Source: Eubacterium sp. CAG:251 (lineage in GTDB: Bacteria > Bacillota > Clostridia > Oscillospirales > Acutalibacteraceae). From it: a DNA stretch of 64,000 nucleotides. A program made the position numbers and the translations under genes. The stretch lies in contig FR889161.1 in the NCBI GenBank assembly GCA_000436835.1, forward strand, positions 191,581 to 255,580. Direction: 5' to 3'. Shown here one piece after another: positions 53,755 to 62,959 of the stretch. Positions within the stretch are counted from its first letter, which is position 1. Every line of letters begins with the position of its first letter. The notes below the pieces were generated by a model, which saw only the letters and a program-made list of their open reading frames with translations, searched no databases and had not been told where the DNA came from.

Positions 53755-54267
53755 ATGTTTTTTACCGCTAATGACAGCATTAAGCTTAATATGAGCCGTG
53801 ACGACGCAATTAAGCTTTTTGAAAAAACGTTTTACGATATGCATAAGGCAGGATATACGCTGTCCACGAGAATAATACATACAGATTATAACGGAAAAAA
53901 ATTCACCGGCTTCATAGACAACAGCGGCAAATATATCGCACGGTATATCGGCAATGTTGAAAACGACAGATATTACCGCTCAGCCCCGCTAAGTGAAGTT
54001 AGCTTTGACGGTAATGATAAAAGTTCAACTGTTAATATAAATGTAAAATCAAAATTTAATGCTTTTTATTTTGCATTAAGCCTTTTACTATTGATTGTTG
54101 CAGTTATTCTTTTAATCGTTATGTTCAACACCACGCTAAAAATTCCTTTTATATCCATAACCGCCGTTGCGGTTGTAATGAACTGCGTAGTTTTAGGAAT
54201 AAGTAAGAAAAGCGTTGACGACGTATTAAGTGAATTTTATTATATTTTTAAATATAACAATAACTAA
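53755..54267 (+). CDS. small membrane protein of unknown function
   Basis: 170 residues with a strong AAGGAGGGA site. Residues 1-95 are soluble and mixed alpha/beta (SRDDAIKLFEKTFYDMHKAG; TGFIDNSGKYIARYIG), followed by two membrane helices (about 102-124 and 128-150) and a short cytoplasmic end. No family was recognised. No gene partner is evident; it lies between the BclA-C-like gene and a convergent membrane-protein gene, closed by a shared terminator. Confidence 0.7.
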   Translation: MFFTANDSIKLNMSRDDAIKLFEKTFYDMHKAGYTLSTRIIHTDYNGKKFTGFIDNSGKYIARYIGNVENDRYYRSAPLSEVSFDGNDKSSTVNINVKSKFNAFYFALSLLLLIVAVILLIVMFNTTLKIPFISITAVAVVMNCVVLGISKKSVDDVLSEFYYIFKYNNN

Positions 54268-54268
54268 G

Positions 54269-54307
54269 AAATCCCGCAAGACAGATTAAACTGCCATTGC
54301 GGGATTT
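54269..54307. terminator. bidirectional terminator
   Basis: AAATCCCGCAA and TTGCGGGATTT form a perfect 11-bp stem around a 17-base loop, with T5 downstream; it lies between convergent genes. Confidence 0.8.
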
Positions 54308-54310
54308 TTA

Positions 54311-55849
54311 TCATTTATTCTTAATTTGCTTATATCGAGCATAGCTTATAGGTTCAACTCTCACACTTTGGTCAATATCGTAAAAGTCTTTATATCTTGT
54401 TTCCCACATACCGTACCACCTGAAAAGCCTTGGGGTTGTGCCTTCGGTGTAATATTCAAGGTATGCCGGATAATGAGGAAGATAGACTGTTTTGTTGCCG
54501 GATTCAATCTGAGCGCTCACAAAAGAATTTCGTTCATTTTCAAATGCCTTTACCTGAGTGTATTTAACAGTATAAAATACAGAACCTATTGCCACACCGA
54601 TAATAACTAAAGCGTATACCGTCTTTTTCACCTTTTCGTTGTTGACATAATTTTGCATAATAAATTTCATCAACTCGCATGAATAAAGCATAAACATAAC
54701 ATAAGGCGGATAAAAACAACGGCCTGTTACGGGAGAAACGACAAGAAGCGGAACAATGAGTACGCTCTCTGCCAAAATCGGCATTACCGCTTTAAACGCT
54801 CTGTCTTTATCTTCATATGCAGCAAGCGGAACAACTATCAAGCTGATAATAAAAATCGTTGCTAAAATACATCTGATAACAGTCACTGCGGGAGATGTAA
54901 ATGTTCCTATGGGAAAGCGAACATATTCTTTAATAAGAACAAACACTGTATATGCAAAATCAAAAATCACGCAAGAAAACAAAAAGCGTTTTTTGCCCTT
55001 ATTTAATTCAAACTGCTTTGATATATCAAGCACAATTGTAAAAAGCATAATGCTTATAAGAATATTAATTAAAGCATTGCTTTCAACCGAACGTGTGCAA
55101 ACTCTGTCAATACTCTTAATAAGCCAAGAAAAAAAGCTTTCATTTTCCCCTGCCACGCTTCTATAGCTGTCATTACCTGATGAAATAATACCGTAGGCTG
55201 AATTTGAAAACATTATTGCCGCACCGCAAATATTTCCCAAGAAATTAAACACGTGAACTCTAAAAAACGTTTTAAACTTGATGTAAGAATAAACAATTAC
55301 ACCTATTGACACAACAACATTCATTATAGTTACGTGTTCCATAAACAGGTTACCGCACAAGCCTATAACAAACGAAACAGGAATAAGCCATTTTTTATAT
55401 TTCGGAATATCCTTATCAAATATGTTTTTCACAACAACAAGATAAAGCAATGTCAAAGCAATCGGCGGAATATAATTAGCAAGACCGGAAGCCCAAGCCA
55501 TCGTCTGCCTCAATATATTTGTCGGCATTATAACAAGAAGGAATAATACAAAAAGGAAATAAAACAGCTTGCCGTCACCAATATATTTATAAATTAAATA
55601 AATAACAGAAAACGAAACGACAGCCATTCCGATTGTTTTTATAAAATTAGATTTAGTCAAAAGTAAAATGAGCAAGTTTCCAAGATATCTGCCGTTATAT
55701 CCTCTAAAATGTGATGCAAGCCTTTGCGCACCGACAGAAGCGCCCCAAGCCCAATCATCACTGCAAAACGGAATTGTTGACATTATGTAAACAAAGCCGA
55801 AAAATGCAAATAAAATAACTATTAAATTAATCCATTTTTTCTTCGTCAT
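54311..55849 (-). CDS. polytopic membrane protein (DUF6056/GT-C-like)
   Basis: 512 residues with about eleven to twelve membrane helices. After the first helix comes an extracellular segment CSDDWAWGASVGAQRLASHF, then GYNGRYLGNLL; the Asp-Asp pair resembles the first loop of GT-C glycosyltransferases, and the arrangement fits DUF6056 as I know it. The C-terminus is a soluble extracellular tail with ARYKQIKNK. It may transfer a sugar from a lipid carrier onto a surface polymer (inference). Own transcript, ATG behind GAGAGGT, convergent with the small membrane protein gene. Confidence 0.65.
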   Translation of the reverse strand: MTKKKWINLIVILFAFFGFVYIMSTIPFCSDDWAWGASVGAQRLASHFRGYNGRYLGNLLILLLTKSNFIKTIGMAVVSFSVIYLIYKYIGDGKLFYFLFVLFLLVIMPTNILRQTMAWASGLANYIPPIALTLLYLVVVKNIFDKDIPKYKKWLIPVSFVIGLCGNLFMEHVTIMNVVVSIGVIVYSYIKFKTFFRVHVFNFLGNICGAAIMFSNSAYGIISSGNDSYRSVAGENESFFSWLIKSIDRVCTRSVESNALINILISIMLFTIVLDISKQFELNKGKKRFLFSCVIFDFAYTVFVLIKEYVRFPIGTFTSPAVTVIRCILATIFIISLIVVPLAAYEDKDRAFKAVMPILAESVLIVPLLVVSPVTGRCFYPPYVMFMLYSCELMKFIMQNYVNNEKVKKTVYALVIIGVAIGSVFYTVKYTQVKAFENERNSFVSAQIESGNKTVYLPHYPAYLEYYTEGTTPRLFRWYGMWETRYKDFYDIDQSVRVEPISYARYKQIKNK

Positions 55850-55934
55850 AATTTAACCTCTCTTATATCCGAGATAGTATAATATCACAAACAATCTAAA
55901 AAATAAATAGTAAAATAGTAAAGATTTAGTAAAA

Positions 55935-55971
55935 AACAGCTCAAAAAAGGAAATTTGCTTTTCGAGCTGTT
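55935..55971 (-). terminator. terminator of the ygiQ-comEA-comF-GH18 operon
   Basis: On the minus strand AACAGCTC and GAGCTGTT arms extended by A/T pairs are followed by TTTTTTAC. Confidence 0.7.
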
Positions 55972-55978
55972 AAATGTA

Positions 55979-57310
55979 CTAATTTTTTCTATCGTTTATG
56001 CTTTGATTAATTGCGGTGAAAAGCGACATATCCTTGTGGTTTAAATCATCGCTACCGTATCTAAACACCATAACACCACCGAGTTCATAATCAATTGCAA
56101 GCGAAGTTTTATCATAAACAAGTCCATACGAATTGAAATAAGCTTGTTTACCGTCAATCTCTGCCTTATTTGAATATTTGCCCAATATCTTTGCGTAATC
56201 TCCGTAATTATACCAATATTCACCCTTGTCTGCAGGTCTGCCGTAAAAAGGAATACCGAGATCAAGTACCTTGCTGTCAAATCCCGCATTGATAAATTTC
56301 TCAATTCCTTTTTGAGCACAATCAAAAGATGAATGGTCACCGTAATCATCGAAAAGGTCATATTCCATCATTTCAACCATATCAACACATTGCATAGCCT
56401 CTTTAGAAATACCGATATCCCAATCGCTCATTGCAAGACCTATTTTTTTGCCGCCAATTTCTGAATCGAGGTTGACAAGAAAATTGCTGAAGGCTTTCCA
56501 ATACTTTGCCTTAATAGGATATTCATAATCAAAAAAAACGCCGTTAAAATTGTAGTCGTTTAGCAAATCGTTAATTTGTGTAGCAAGTGTATCGTTTTCA
56601 AAAGCCTTGGTATGCTTTTGAGCTTTATTTTCCATTTGAGATTTCCAATCGCTTATTCCTTCGTCTGCATCGGGTCCTAAAATATTGACATAGATATTTA
56701 CATTTCTGTCGCCTATAACGCTTTTTAAATTCTTAAGCGCAGTTTTCATCATTTTTTTGCCTGAATAATTCTCACTGTCATTAAATTGAAGTTCACCGTC
56801 AGAGTTAAAATTAACGCATGAGAAAAGAATTACATCAGTAATTGTGTCAAATGTATATGATTTCAAATCATCAATATTTTGAATTTTATCTGCAAGAATA
56901 TATGCAGTTACCCTAAAATCACTGTCAGGCTCATTATCGTTTTCGTAAACAGCAATTGACTCAACATTTTCCTTGCCATTGTCAAGCTTTAATTTTAAAG
57001 AAGTAGTTTGAGTTGGAGAAAATGAGCAATATTTATATGTACTGTTATTTTCCTGTTCATAAATAATATTATCGCCGTTATATATCTTAAGCGGTGACGA
57101 TACTGCTTTTTTCAACTTAACAGCAACATTATTAACAGCGTGTTTATCAAAAGAAACAACAGCTGTATTATCATCTTTCCATTCAATCGTTGTTTCCTCA
57201 ATCAGACCATCAATATGAGCGCTTAACTGACGATCCTGAGTACCCTGCGCACTGCAAGCACACAAGAAAACAAAAATAAATGTAAGCAATACAGATAATA
57301 TTTTTTTCAT
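55979..57310 (-). CDS. GH18 chitinase-like lipoprotein
   Basis: 443 residues with lipoprotein signal (lipobox FLCACS, Cys about 19). Residues about 130-440 form a GH18 TIM barrel: the active-site strand FNGVFFDYEYP carries the catalytic Glu in DxE form, with MAMSDWDIGIS-like and VEMMEYDLFDDYGDH strands and LDLGIPFYGRPADKGEYWY near the end. The N-terminal 110 residues are a beta-rich extra domain. Many clostridial GH18 proteins of this type act on peptidoglycan or glycoprotein N-acetylglucosamine rather than chitin. It is coupled to comF by a 4-base overlap, an unusual partner for competence genes. Confidence 0.85.
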   Translation of the reverse strand: MKKILSVLLTFIFVFLCACSAQGTQDRQLSAHIDGLIEETTIEWKDDNTAVVSFDKHAVNNVAVKLKKAVSSPLKIYNGDNIIYEQENNSTYKYCSFSPTQTTSLKLKLDNGKENVESIAVYENDNEPDSDFRVTAYILADKIQNIDDLKSYTFDTITDVILFSCVNFNSDGELQFNDSENYSGKKMMKTALKNLKSVIGDRNVNIYVNILGPDADEGISDWKSQMENKAQKHTKAFENDTLATQINDLLNDYNFNGVFFDYEYPIKAKYWKAFSNFLVNLDSEIGGKKIGLAMSDWDIGISKEAMQCVDMVEMMEYDLFDDYGDHSSFDCAQKGIEKFINAGFDSKVLDLGIPFYGRPADKGEYWYNYGDYAKILGKYSNKAEIDGKQAYFNSYGLVYDKTSLAIDYELGGVMVFRYGSDDLNHKDMSLFTAINQSINDRKN

Positions 57311-58026
57311 TTTTTATCCCCTTTTTCTTTAGGTACGGCGACAGCAAGAGTTGCCGCCCAAACACTTTGAGCACCGTAAATATTAAGCATTTTAGCACAT
57401 TCATTAAGCGTTGAACCCGTAGTTTTGACATCATCAATCAAAAGAATTCTTTTGTTGATTACAATATCTTTATCTTTCAAATCAAATGCGCCGTAAACAT
57501 TAGTCTTGCGCTCACGTGAATTCAATGATTTTTGTTCTTTCGTTTTTCTTACCTTTATAAGCAAATCGGCAAGCGGAATATCTAAAATTTTCGAAATTTC
57601 TTTTGCAAGTAAATATGCTTGATTATAATCTCTTTTTCTAAGTGACTTTTTAGAAAGCGGAGTATAAGTAATCATATCAAATTGCATAAAATAATTTTCT
57701 TGAATGCATTTTGCCATATCACGTGCAAAGCGTTTTGAAAGAAAAGGCATATAAGCACTTTTAAAATTCAAAACAGCACGCTTAACATTATCTTGATATA
57801 AATACGGTGCCACAATTTGCTTATATTCACTTTTATGCTTGTCGCAATTACATTTTTCCTTACTGACACCGCAATATGTGCAATAAGGCGGCTTATTAAC
57901 AGGTAAATTCTCGCAATCGGGACAAACCGTTTTATCAAATTCAATTACTTCACCGCAAAATTCGCATCTTTTGGTAAAAAATATATTTGATATTTTCTCT
58001 AAAACAATTTTTAAATCACTAATCAT
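57307..58026 (-). CDS. comF: ComF-family phosphoribosyltransferase-like protein
   Basis: 239 residues: zinc-finger start (CEFCGEVIEFDKTVCPDC and CTYCGVSKEKCNCD), then a type I PRTase core with YTPLSKKSLRKRDYNQAYLLA and the PRPP loop ILLIDDVKTTGSTLNECA (about 195-212). ComF assists uptake and processing of transformed DNA; in Clostridia it often remains without known competence. ATGA overlap with the comEA stop at one end and with the GH18 start at the other. Confidence 0.9.
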   Translation of the reverse strand: MISDLKIVLEKISNIFFTKRCEFCGEVIEFDKTVCPDCENLPVNKPPYCTYCGVSKEKCNCDKHKSEYKQIVAPYLYQDNVKRAVLNFKSAYMPFLSKRFARDMAKCIQENYFMQFDMITYTPLSKKSLRKRDYNQAYLLAKEISKILDIPLADLLIKVRKTKEQKSLNSRERKTNVYGAFDLKDKDIVINKRILLIDDVKTTGSTLNECAKMLNIYGAQSVWAATLAVAVPKEKGDKK

Positions 58027-58478
58027 ACTGTAACATACGGCTCAATCTTTGCAAAAGTAGAGTCCCCGATACCCTTAATTTCCTTAAGTTGAGAAACATT
58101 TGTATATCCGCCGAGATAATCACGATATTCCAAAATAGCCTGTGCTTTGGTATCGCCTATTCCGTCAATTGAAACTAAATCTTCATAAGTGCAAGTATTC
58201 AAATTAACAGGATAAGAAACACTATGAGCAGAAGAAGGTTGAGAAGATTTACTATTTAACACAGTTGTTTGAGTATCAGCGCCTGAATTTTTAAAAGATG
58301 CATCATTTTTGTCAGACGATGAAGTCTTAATCGAGGTTTGGGAAAGCGTATCTTGCAACTGAGATAAAGGGGTTTCATTGACCTTAGGTTGAGAAATACC
58401 GTAAAATACAAGCAAAACAGAAACAAGAATACAACCGACACCTATTGCGATTATGCCTTGTCTTTTTGAAGCGCTCAT
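58023..58478 (-). CDS. comEA: ComEA-family helix-hairpin-helix DNA-binding protein
   Basis: 151 residues: one N-terminal membrane anchor (about 8-28), a Ser/Thr-rich linker (about 35-85) and a C-terminal pair of helix-hairpin-helix motifs (VSIDGIGDTKAQAILEYRD and LKEIKGIGDSTFAKIEPYV). ComEA binds double-stranded DNA outside the membrane for transformation. The SLBB domain of longer ComEA proteins is absent. Start ATG overlaps the ygiQ stop (ATGA). With comF it suggests a partial competence set. Confidence 0.88.
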   Translation of the reverse strand: MSASKRQGIIAIGVGCILVSVLLVFYGISQPKVNETPLSQLQDTLSQTSIKTSSSDKNDASFKNSGADTQTTVLNSKSSQPSSAHSVSYPVNLNTCTYEDLVSIDGIGDTKAQAILEYRDYLGGYTNVSQLKEIKGIGDSTFAKIEPYVTV

Positions 58479-60358
58479 CTTTTTTTACCTCTGTTTTTCC
58501 CGGAATAATTATTCTTATGTGAACTTTTATTTTGATATCTGTTATTTTTGTTAAATTGATTAGCAGAATATGTAGGTTTAACAAGGCACTTGCTGTCATA
58601 TCCGATTAAATCATAACGTTTTGCACGCTTGAGTGCTTCCTCAACAAGCTTTTGATTTTTAGGATTAAAATATTGAAGAAGTGCTCTTTGAAGCGCCTTA
58701 TCATGCTCGCTTTTTGCTACATACACCTTTTCCATAGTATAAGGGTCAAGCTCGGTATAAAACATACACGTTGAGATAGTGCCGGGAGTCGGATAAAAAT
58801 CCTGTACCTGTTCGGGTCTTATATGATTTTTCTTTAAAAACAAAGCGAGTTCAATCGCATCGTCAAGAGTAGAACCGGGGTGAGACGACATAAGATAAGG
58901 TACTAAATATTGCTCCTTATTAATCTCTCCCGTGTATTCAAAATATCTGTGTGAAAATTTGATATAAGCCTCAATATGAGGCTTACCCATTTTGTCAAGA
59001 ACTGCGGCAGAACAATGTTCAGGCGCCACTTTAAGCTGACCGGAAACATGATGCTCAACAAGCTCCTTAAAAAATGTATCGTCCTTATCCTCAAGAAGAT
59101 AATCATATCTTATACCGCTTCTTATAAATACTTTTTTAACTTTAGGAAGTGAACGAACCTGACGAAGAATATCAAGATATTCACTATGGTCAACACTTAA
59201 ATTTCTGCAAGGCTTAGGTGCAAGGCATTTTTTGCCCTTACAAAGACCGTGTTCTTCTTGAAAAGTACAAGACGGTTTCCTAAAATTGGCCGTAGGACCG
59301 CCTATATCGTGAATATAGCCTTTGAAATTTGGCATATGAGTCAGCTTTTCGGCTTCTGTCAAAATGCTTTTCTTTGAACGGGATGTAACATATCTTCCCT
59401 GATGAAAAGCAATTGAACAGAAATTGCAAGCACCAAAGCAGCCACGATTGTGAGTAATTGAAAACTCAACCTCTTTAATGCCAGGCACACCTCCGAGCTT
59501 TTCATAAAACGGATGATATGCCCTTGTATACGGCAGTGAATAAATTTTATCAAGTTCGTTTTGATTAAGCGGTGGCATAGGCTTATTTTGAACAACCATT
59601 ACTTTGCCGTGTTTTTGCTTAATAAGTCTACCACGAATATGGTCCTGCTCATCCTGCTCAATTCTGCAAGATTTTGCATATTCCTTTTTACTGTTTAATA
59701 CATTGTCAAAGCTCGGAACTTCAACACCGTCATACGGCGTTTCATATGTTGGACAGGTATAGCAGGTTCCGAGAATATCATGCATGGTTGAGATATCCTC
59801 GCCGCTGTCAAGCCTTTTGGCTATTTGAGCAGTTTGCTTTTCACCCATACCATAGGTTAGCAAATCAGCTTTTGAATCAATAAGAATACTCGGTCTGATT
59901 CCGTCATCCCAATAATCATAATGAGCAAATCGGCGAAGTGACGCTTCAAGACCGCCAATAACAACAGGGCAATCAGGATATATCCTTTTAATAATATTTG
60001 AATAAACAATAACTGCCCTGTCAGGTCTTTTTCCCGCAATACCTCCGGCAGTATAAGCGTCATCATGTCTTAGCCTTTTGGCAGCAGTATAGTGAGCAAC
60101 CATTGAATCAATATTACCGCTTGTAACCATAAAAGCTAAACGAGGACGGCCGAATTGTGTAAAATCGCCGTCATTTTTCCAATTAGGTTGACTTAAAACG
60201 GCAACTCTGTAGCCCTCTTTTTCCAAAAGCCTTGTAAGTATGGCTACGCCGAACGAGGGGTGGTCAACATAGCTGTCGCCTGTTACAAAGACAAAATCAA
60301 CATCTTGCCAACCTCGTTCAAGCATTTCTTTTTTATTTATAGGTAGAAAATCATTCAT
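58475..60358 (-). CDS. ygiQ: YgiQ-family radical SAM protein
   Basis: 627-residue protein with an N-terminal domain (FVTGDSYVDHPSFGVAILTR; RAVIVYSNIIKRIY), and a radical SAM core with the cluster motif GCFGACNFCSI (CxxxCxxC, about 317). A later region has additional Cys pairs (CKGKKCLAPKPC), typical of UPF0313. The C-terminal tail is basic and Asn/Lys-rich. The reaction is unknown. First gene of the coupled chain to comEA, comF and GH18. ATG behind GAGGAAAT. Confidence 0.92.
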   Translation of the reverse strand: MNDFLPINKKEMLERGWQDVDFVFVTGDSYVDHPSFGVAILTRLLEKEGYRVAVLSQPNWKNDGDFTQFGRPRLAFMVTSGNIDSMVAHYTAAKRLRHDDAYTAGGIAGKRPDRAVIVYSNIIKRIYPDCPVVIGGLEASLRRFAHYDYWDDGIRPSILIDSKADLLTYGMGEKQTAQIAKRLDSGEDISTMHDILGTCYTCPTYETPYDGVEVPSFDNVLNSKKEYAKSCRIEQDEQDHIRGRLIKQKHGKVMVVQNKPMPPLNQNELDKIYSLPYTRAYHPFYEKLGGVPGIKEVEFSITHNRGCFGACNFCSIAFHQGRYVTSRSKKSILTEAEKLTHMPNFKGYIHDIGGPTANFRKPSCTFQEEHGLCKGKKCLAPKPCRNLSVDHSEYLDILRQVRSLPKVKKVFIRSGIRYDYLLEDKDDTFFKELVEHHVSGQLKVAPEHCSAAVLDKMGKPHIEAYIKFSHRYFEYTGEINKEQYLVPYLMSSHPGSTLDDAIELALFLKKNHIRPEQVQDFYPTPGTISTCMFYTELDPYTMEKVYVAKSEHDKALQRALLQYFNPKNQKLVEEALKRAKRYDLIGYDSKCLVKPTYSANQFNKNNRYQNKSSHKNNYSGKNRGKKR

Positions 60359-60421
60359 ATATTTCCTCTAAACAATCAAATTATACAATTGCACAAATTA
60401 AATTTCAGGTACAATATCTAA

Positions 60422-62947
60422 TTATTCATCAATATCGTTATAATTTTCAGACACAACACCGTCATCTTCAATCTCATCCTCATTAAATGACATTTGCTCG
60501 GTATTTTCTGAAGTAAAAGGAACTTTATTTGACGAATAAGCCTGCATTTCAAGCCATTGCTGGCGATTGATAAGTATTTCTCTGCCTTTTGAACCGTTAG
60601 CAGGACCTATAATACCCTTTTCCTCAAGCTGGTCAATAATCTTAGCACCACGTGCATAGCCTACGGAAAGCTTACGTTGTAAAAATGAAGTGGAAGCAGT
60701 CCCGGTTTCAAGTACAATATCAACAGCTTTGTCAAAAAGTACATCAAGCTGCTCTGCATCGCCGTCATCCTCAAACGGAGAAGATTTCTTATCTTGAACC
60801 GCCTTGGCTTCAATTTCCTTAGCGATTTCTTCATCATATTGACTTTCACCCTGATTTTTAACGAAATCACAAAGCGCTTCAACTTCTTCATCTGAAATGA
60901 AACAACCTTGAACACGAAGCGGTTTTGAAGCACCGATAGGATTATAAAGCATATCACCGTGGCCGAGAAGCTTTTCGGCACCTGCGGCATCAAGAATAGT
61001 ACGAGAGTCGATTTGGGATGAAACGGTAAGTGCAATTCTTGATGAAATATTAGCTTTAATAAGACCTGTAATAACGTCAACAGACGGCCTTTGAGTTGCA
61101 ATAACAAGATGCATACCGACAGCACGGGCCATTTGCGCAAGACGGCAAACAGAATCTTCAACCTCTTTGGGAGCCGCCATCATCAAATCCGCAAATTCAT
61201 CTATAAAGATACAAATTTTAGGCATAGACTCCATATCCTCATGCTTTTGAACATATTTATTGTATCCCTCAATGTCACGAACGCCAACCTGCGAAAGCTT
61301 TTGATAACGCTGAAGCATTTCACTTACAGCCCAACCGAGAGCACCTGCCGCTTTGCGTGGGTCAGTCACAACAGGAACAAGAAGATGCGGAATATTTGCA
61401 TATTTTGAAAATTCAACCTGCTTAGGGTCAATCATTAAGAATTTAACCTCGTCAGGCTTAGCTCTGTAAAGAATAGATGTAATAATTGAGTTCATACAAA
61501 CGGATTTACCGGAACCTGTTGTACCTGCAACAAGAAGGTGCGGCATTTTTGCAATATCACAATAAACACAATTACCCGCAATATCCTTACCGATACCGGC
61601 AGAAAGAAGTGAACGTTGCTCATAAAACTCAGGTGTGTCTATAAGTTCACGCATAGAAACTGTATTTTTAACAGTATTGGGAACTTCAATACCTACTGCG
61701 GCTTTGCCCGGAATAGGTGCCTCAATTCGAACATGAGTAGCAGCAAGATTAAGTGCTATATCATCAGCAAGATTTGTAATTTTAGAAATACGCACACCAG
61801 CCGCAGGCTTAAGCTCATATCTTGTAACCGTAGGGCCTCGTGATATATCGGTAATAGTTGCATTAACATTAAATGAGCGAAGCGTTTCAATAAGCCTTTG
61901 AGCGTTTTCCTTAAGTTCACCGCTGATATCTGCAGTTGATTTTTTCTTAGGCAAGCTGAGAAGTTCTACAGACGGAAGTTTATAATCGTTTATGCCTGAT
62001 TCCATTGCTTCTTTGGAAACAGTAAATTCTTTACTTTTATCTGCTTTTTTCTCATTAGGTTTATCCTCTGAAGCATCCTTAACTATTTCATCAATACTCT
62101 TAGGCTTCTTTTCCTCTTTCCTACCAGTAGCATTTTTCAGCATTTCAATATTGGAATTTTCACGGTTTATTTCGTCAATTATTTCCTTAGGTACCTTAGT
62201 CATTTCCTCGTCGGAAGAGGCAGCCTTCTTTTTTCTTGATTTAGGCTTTTTATCTTCTTCCTCAGGCGGCTGAGTATCAAGCGGAACATCAATATTTTCC
62301 TTATTCATTCTTCTGCGTTCAATTCGTTCTTCAATAGCCGGAGCAACCTTTTCGTATGTAACTTTTGCAGGCTTAGCCGCACCTGCAACAAATTGAAATA
62401 TAGTAAGACCTGTCATAAGAAGCAAATCAACAATAAACAGCACAACGCTTATAATAACAGCCGGTGCTTTACCGAGAGTGAGCAAAAGCCAGCCTAACAC
62501 TGCACCGATGAAACCACCGTTAAATTCAAAACTTGCTGATTTATAACTGTTAATTATAGTTTCCTTAAATGCATCGCCTGTTGAATTTTTAACAACATGA
62601 ATAAATGTTGCAAGAATGAAAACCATTACAAACGCTTCTACTATCTTAGCCGTGTAACCGTAAGCATCGTCACCCTTAGCCGAAAATATAACTGTAACAA
62701 CTATGGTCAAAAGCGGCAAAACAATAGCGGCAAACATACCGAATATGCCGACATATACATTATGCAGCACATTCCACACACCGTTGCCTGAAACAATGGC
62801 AAGGCAGAAAAGTATAACCGAAACGGCAACTGTTGCAATTTCAGTTACTCGTATTGCGTCAGCCCTGTCGACATTTTTTTGCCTATTGGATGATGTTTTT
62901 TTAGATGTATTCTGTTTTGTTTTTTTATTAGTCTTTTTTGTTGCCAT
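60422..62947 (-). CDS. ftsK: FtsK/SpoIIIE-family DNA translocase
   Basis: 841 residues. A Lys-rich head, four membrane helices (about 35-190), an acidic/basic linker (about 215-310), then alpha/beta translocase domain with Walker A AGTTGSGKSVCMNSIITSI (about 480) and Walker B ICIFIDEFADLMM, QMARAVGMHLVIATQRPSVD; the gamma winged helix is at the end (VDIVLETGTASTSFLQRKL to KGREIL). It pumps chromosome ends through the division or sporulation septum. ATG behind AAGAGGT, 12 bases after the UppP-like gene. Confidence 0.95.
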   Translation of the reverse strand: MATKKTNKKTKQNTSKKTSSNRQKNVDRADAIRVTEIATVAVSVILFCLAIVSGNGVWNVLHNVYVGIFGMFAAIVLPLLTIVVTVIFSAKGDDAYGYTAKIVEAFVMVFILATFIHVVKNSTGDAFKETIINSYKSASFEFNGGFIGAVLGWLLLTLGKAPAVIISVVLFIVDLLLMTGLTIFQFVAGAAKPAKVTYEKVAPAIEERIERRRMNKENIDVPLDTQPPEEEDKKPKSRKKKAASSDEEMTKVPKEIIDEINRENSNIEMLKNATGRKEEKKPKSIDEIVKDASEDKPNEKKADKSKEFTVSKEAMESGINDYKLPSVELLSLPKKKSTADISGELKENAQRLIETLRSFNVNATITDISRGPTVTRYELKPAAGVRISKITNLADDIALNLAATHVRIEAPIPGKAAVGIEVPNTVKNTVSMRELIDTPEFYEQRSLLSAGIGKDIAGNCVYCDIAKMPHLLVAGTTGSGKSVCMNSIITSILYRAKPDEVKFLMIDPKQVEFSKYANIPHLLVPVVTDPRKAAGALGWAVSEMLQRYQKLSQVGVRDIEGYNKYVQKHEDMESMPKICIFIDEFADLMMAAPKEVEDSVCRLAQMARAVGMHLVIATQRPSVDVITGLIKANISSRIALTVSSQIDSRTILDAAGAEKLLGHGDMLYNPIGASKPLRVQGCFISDEEVEALCDFVKNQGESQYDEEIAKEIEAKAVQDKKSSPFEDDGDAEQLDVLFDKAVDIVLETGTASTSFLQRKLSVGYARGAKIIDQLEEKGIIGPANGSKGREILINRQQWLEMQAYSSNKVPFTSENTEQMSFNEDEIEDDGVVSENYNDIDE

Positions 62948-62959
62948 ATTTACCTCTTA

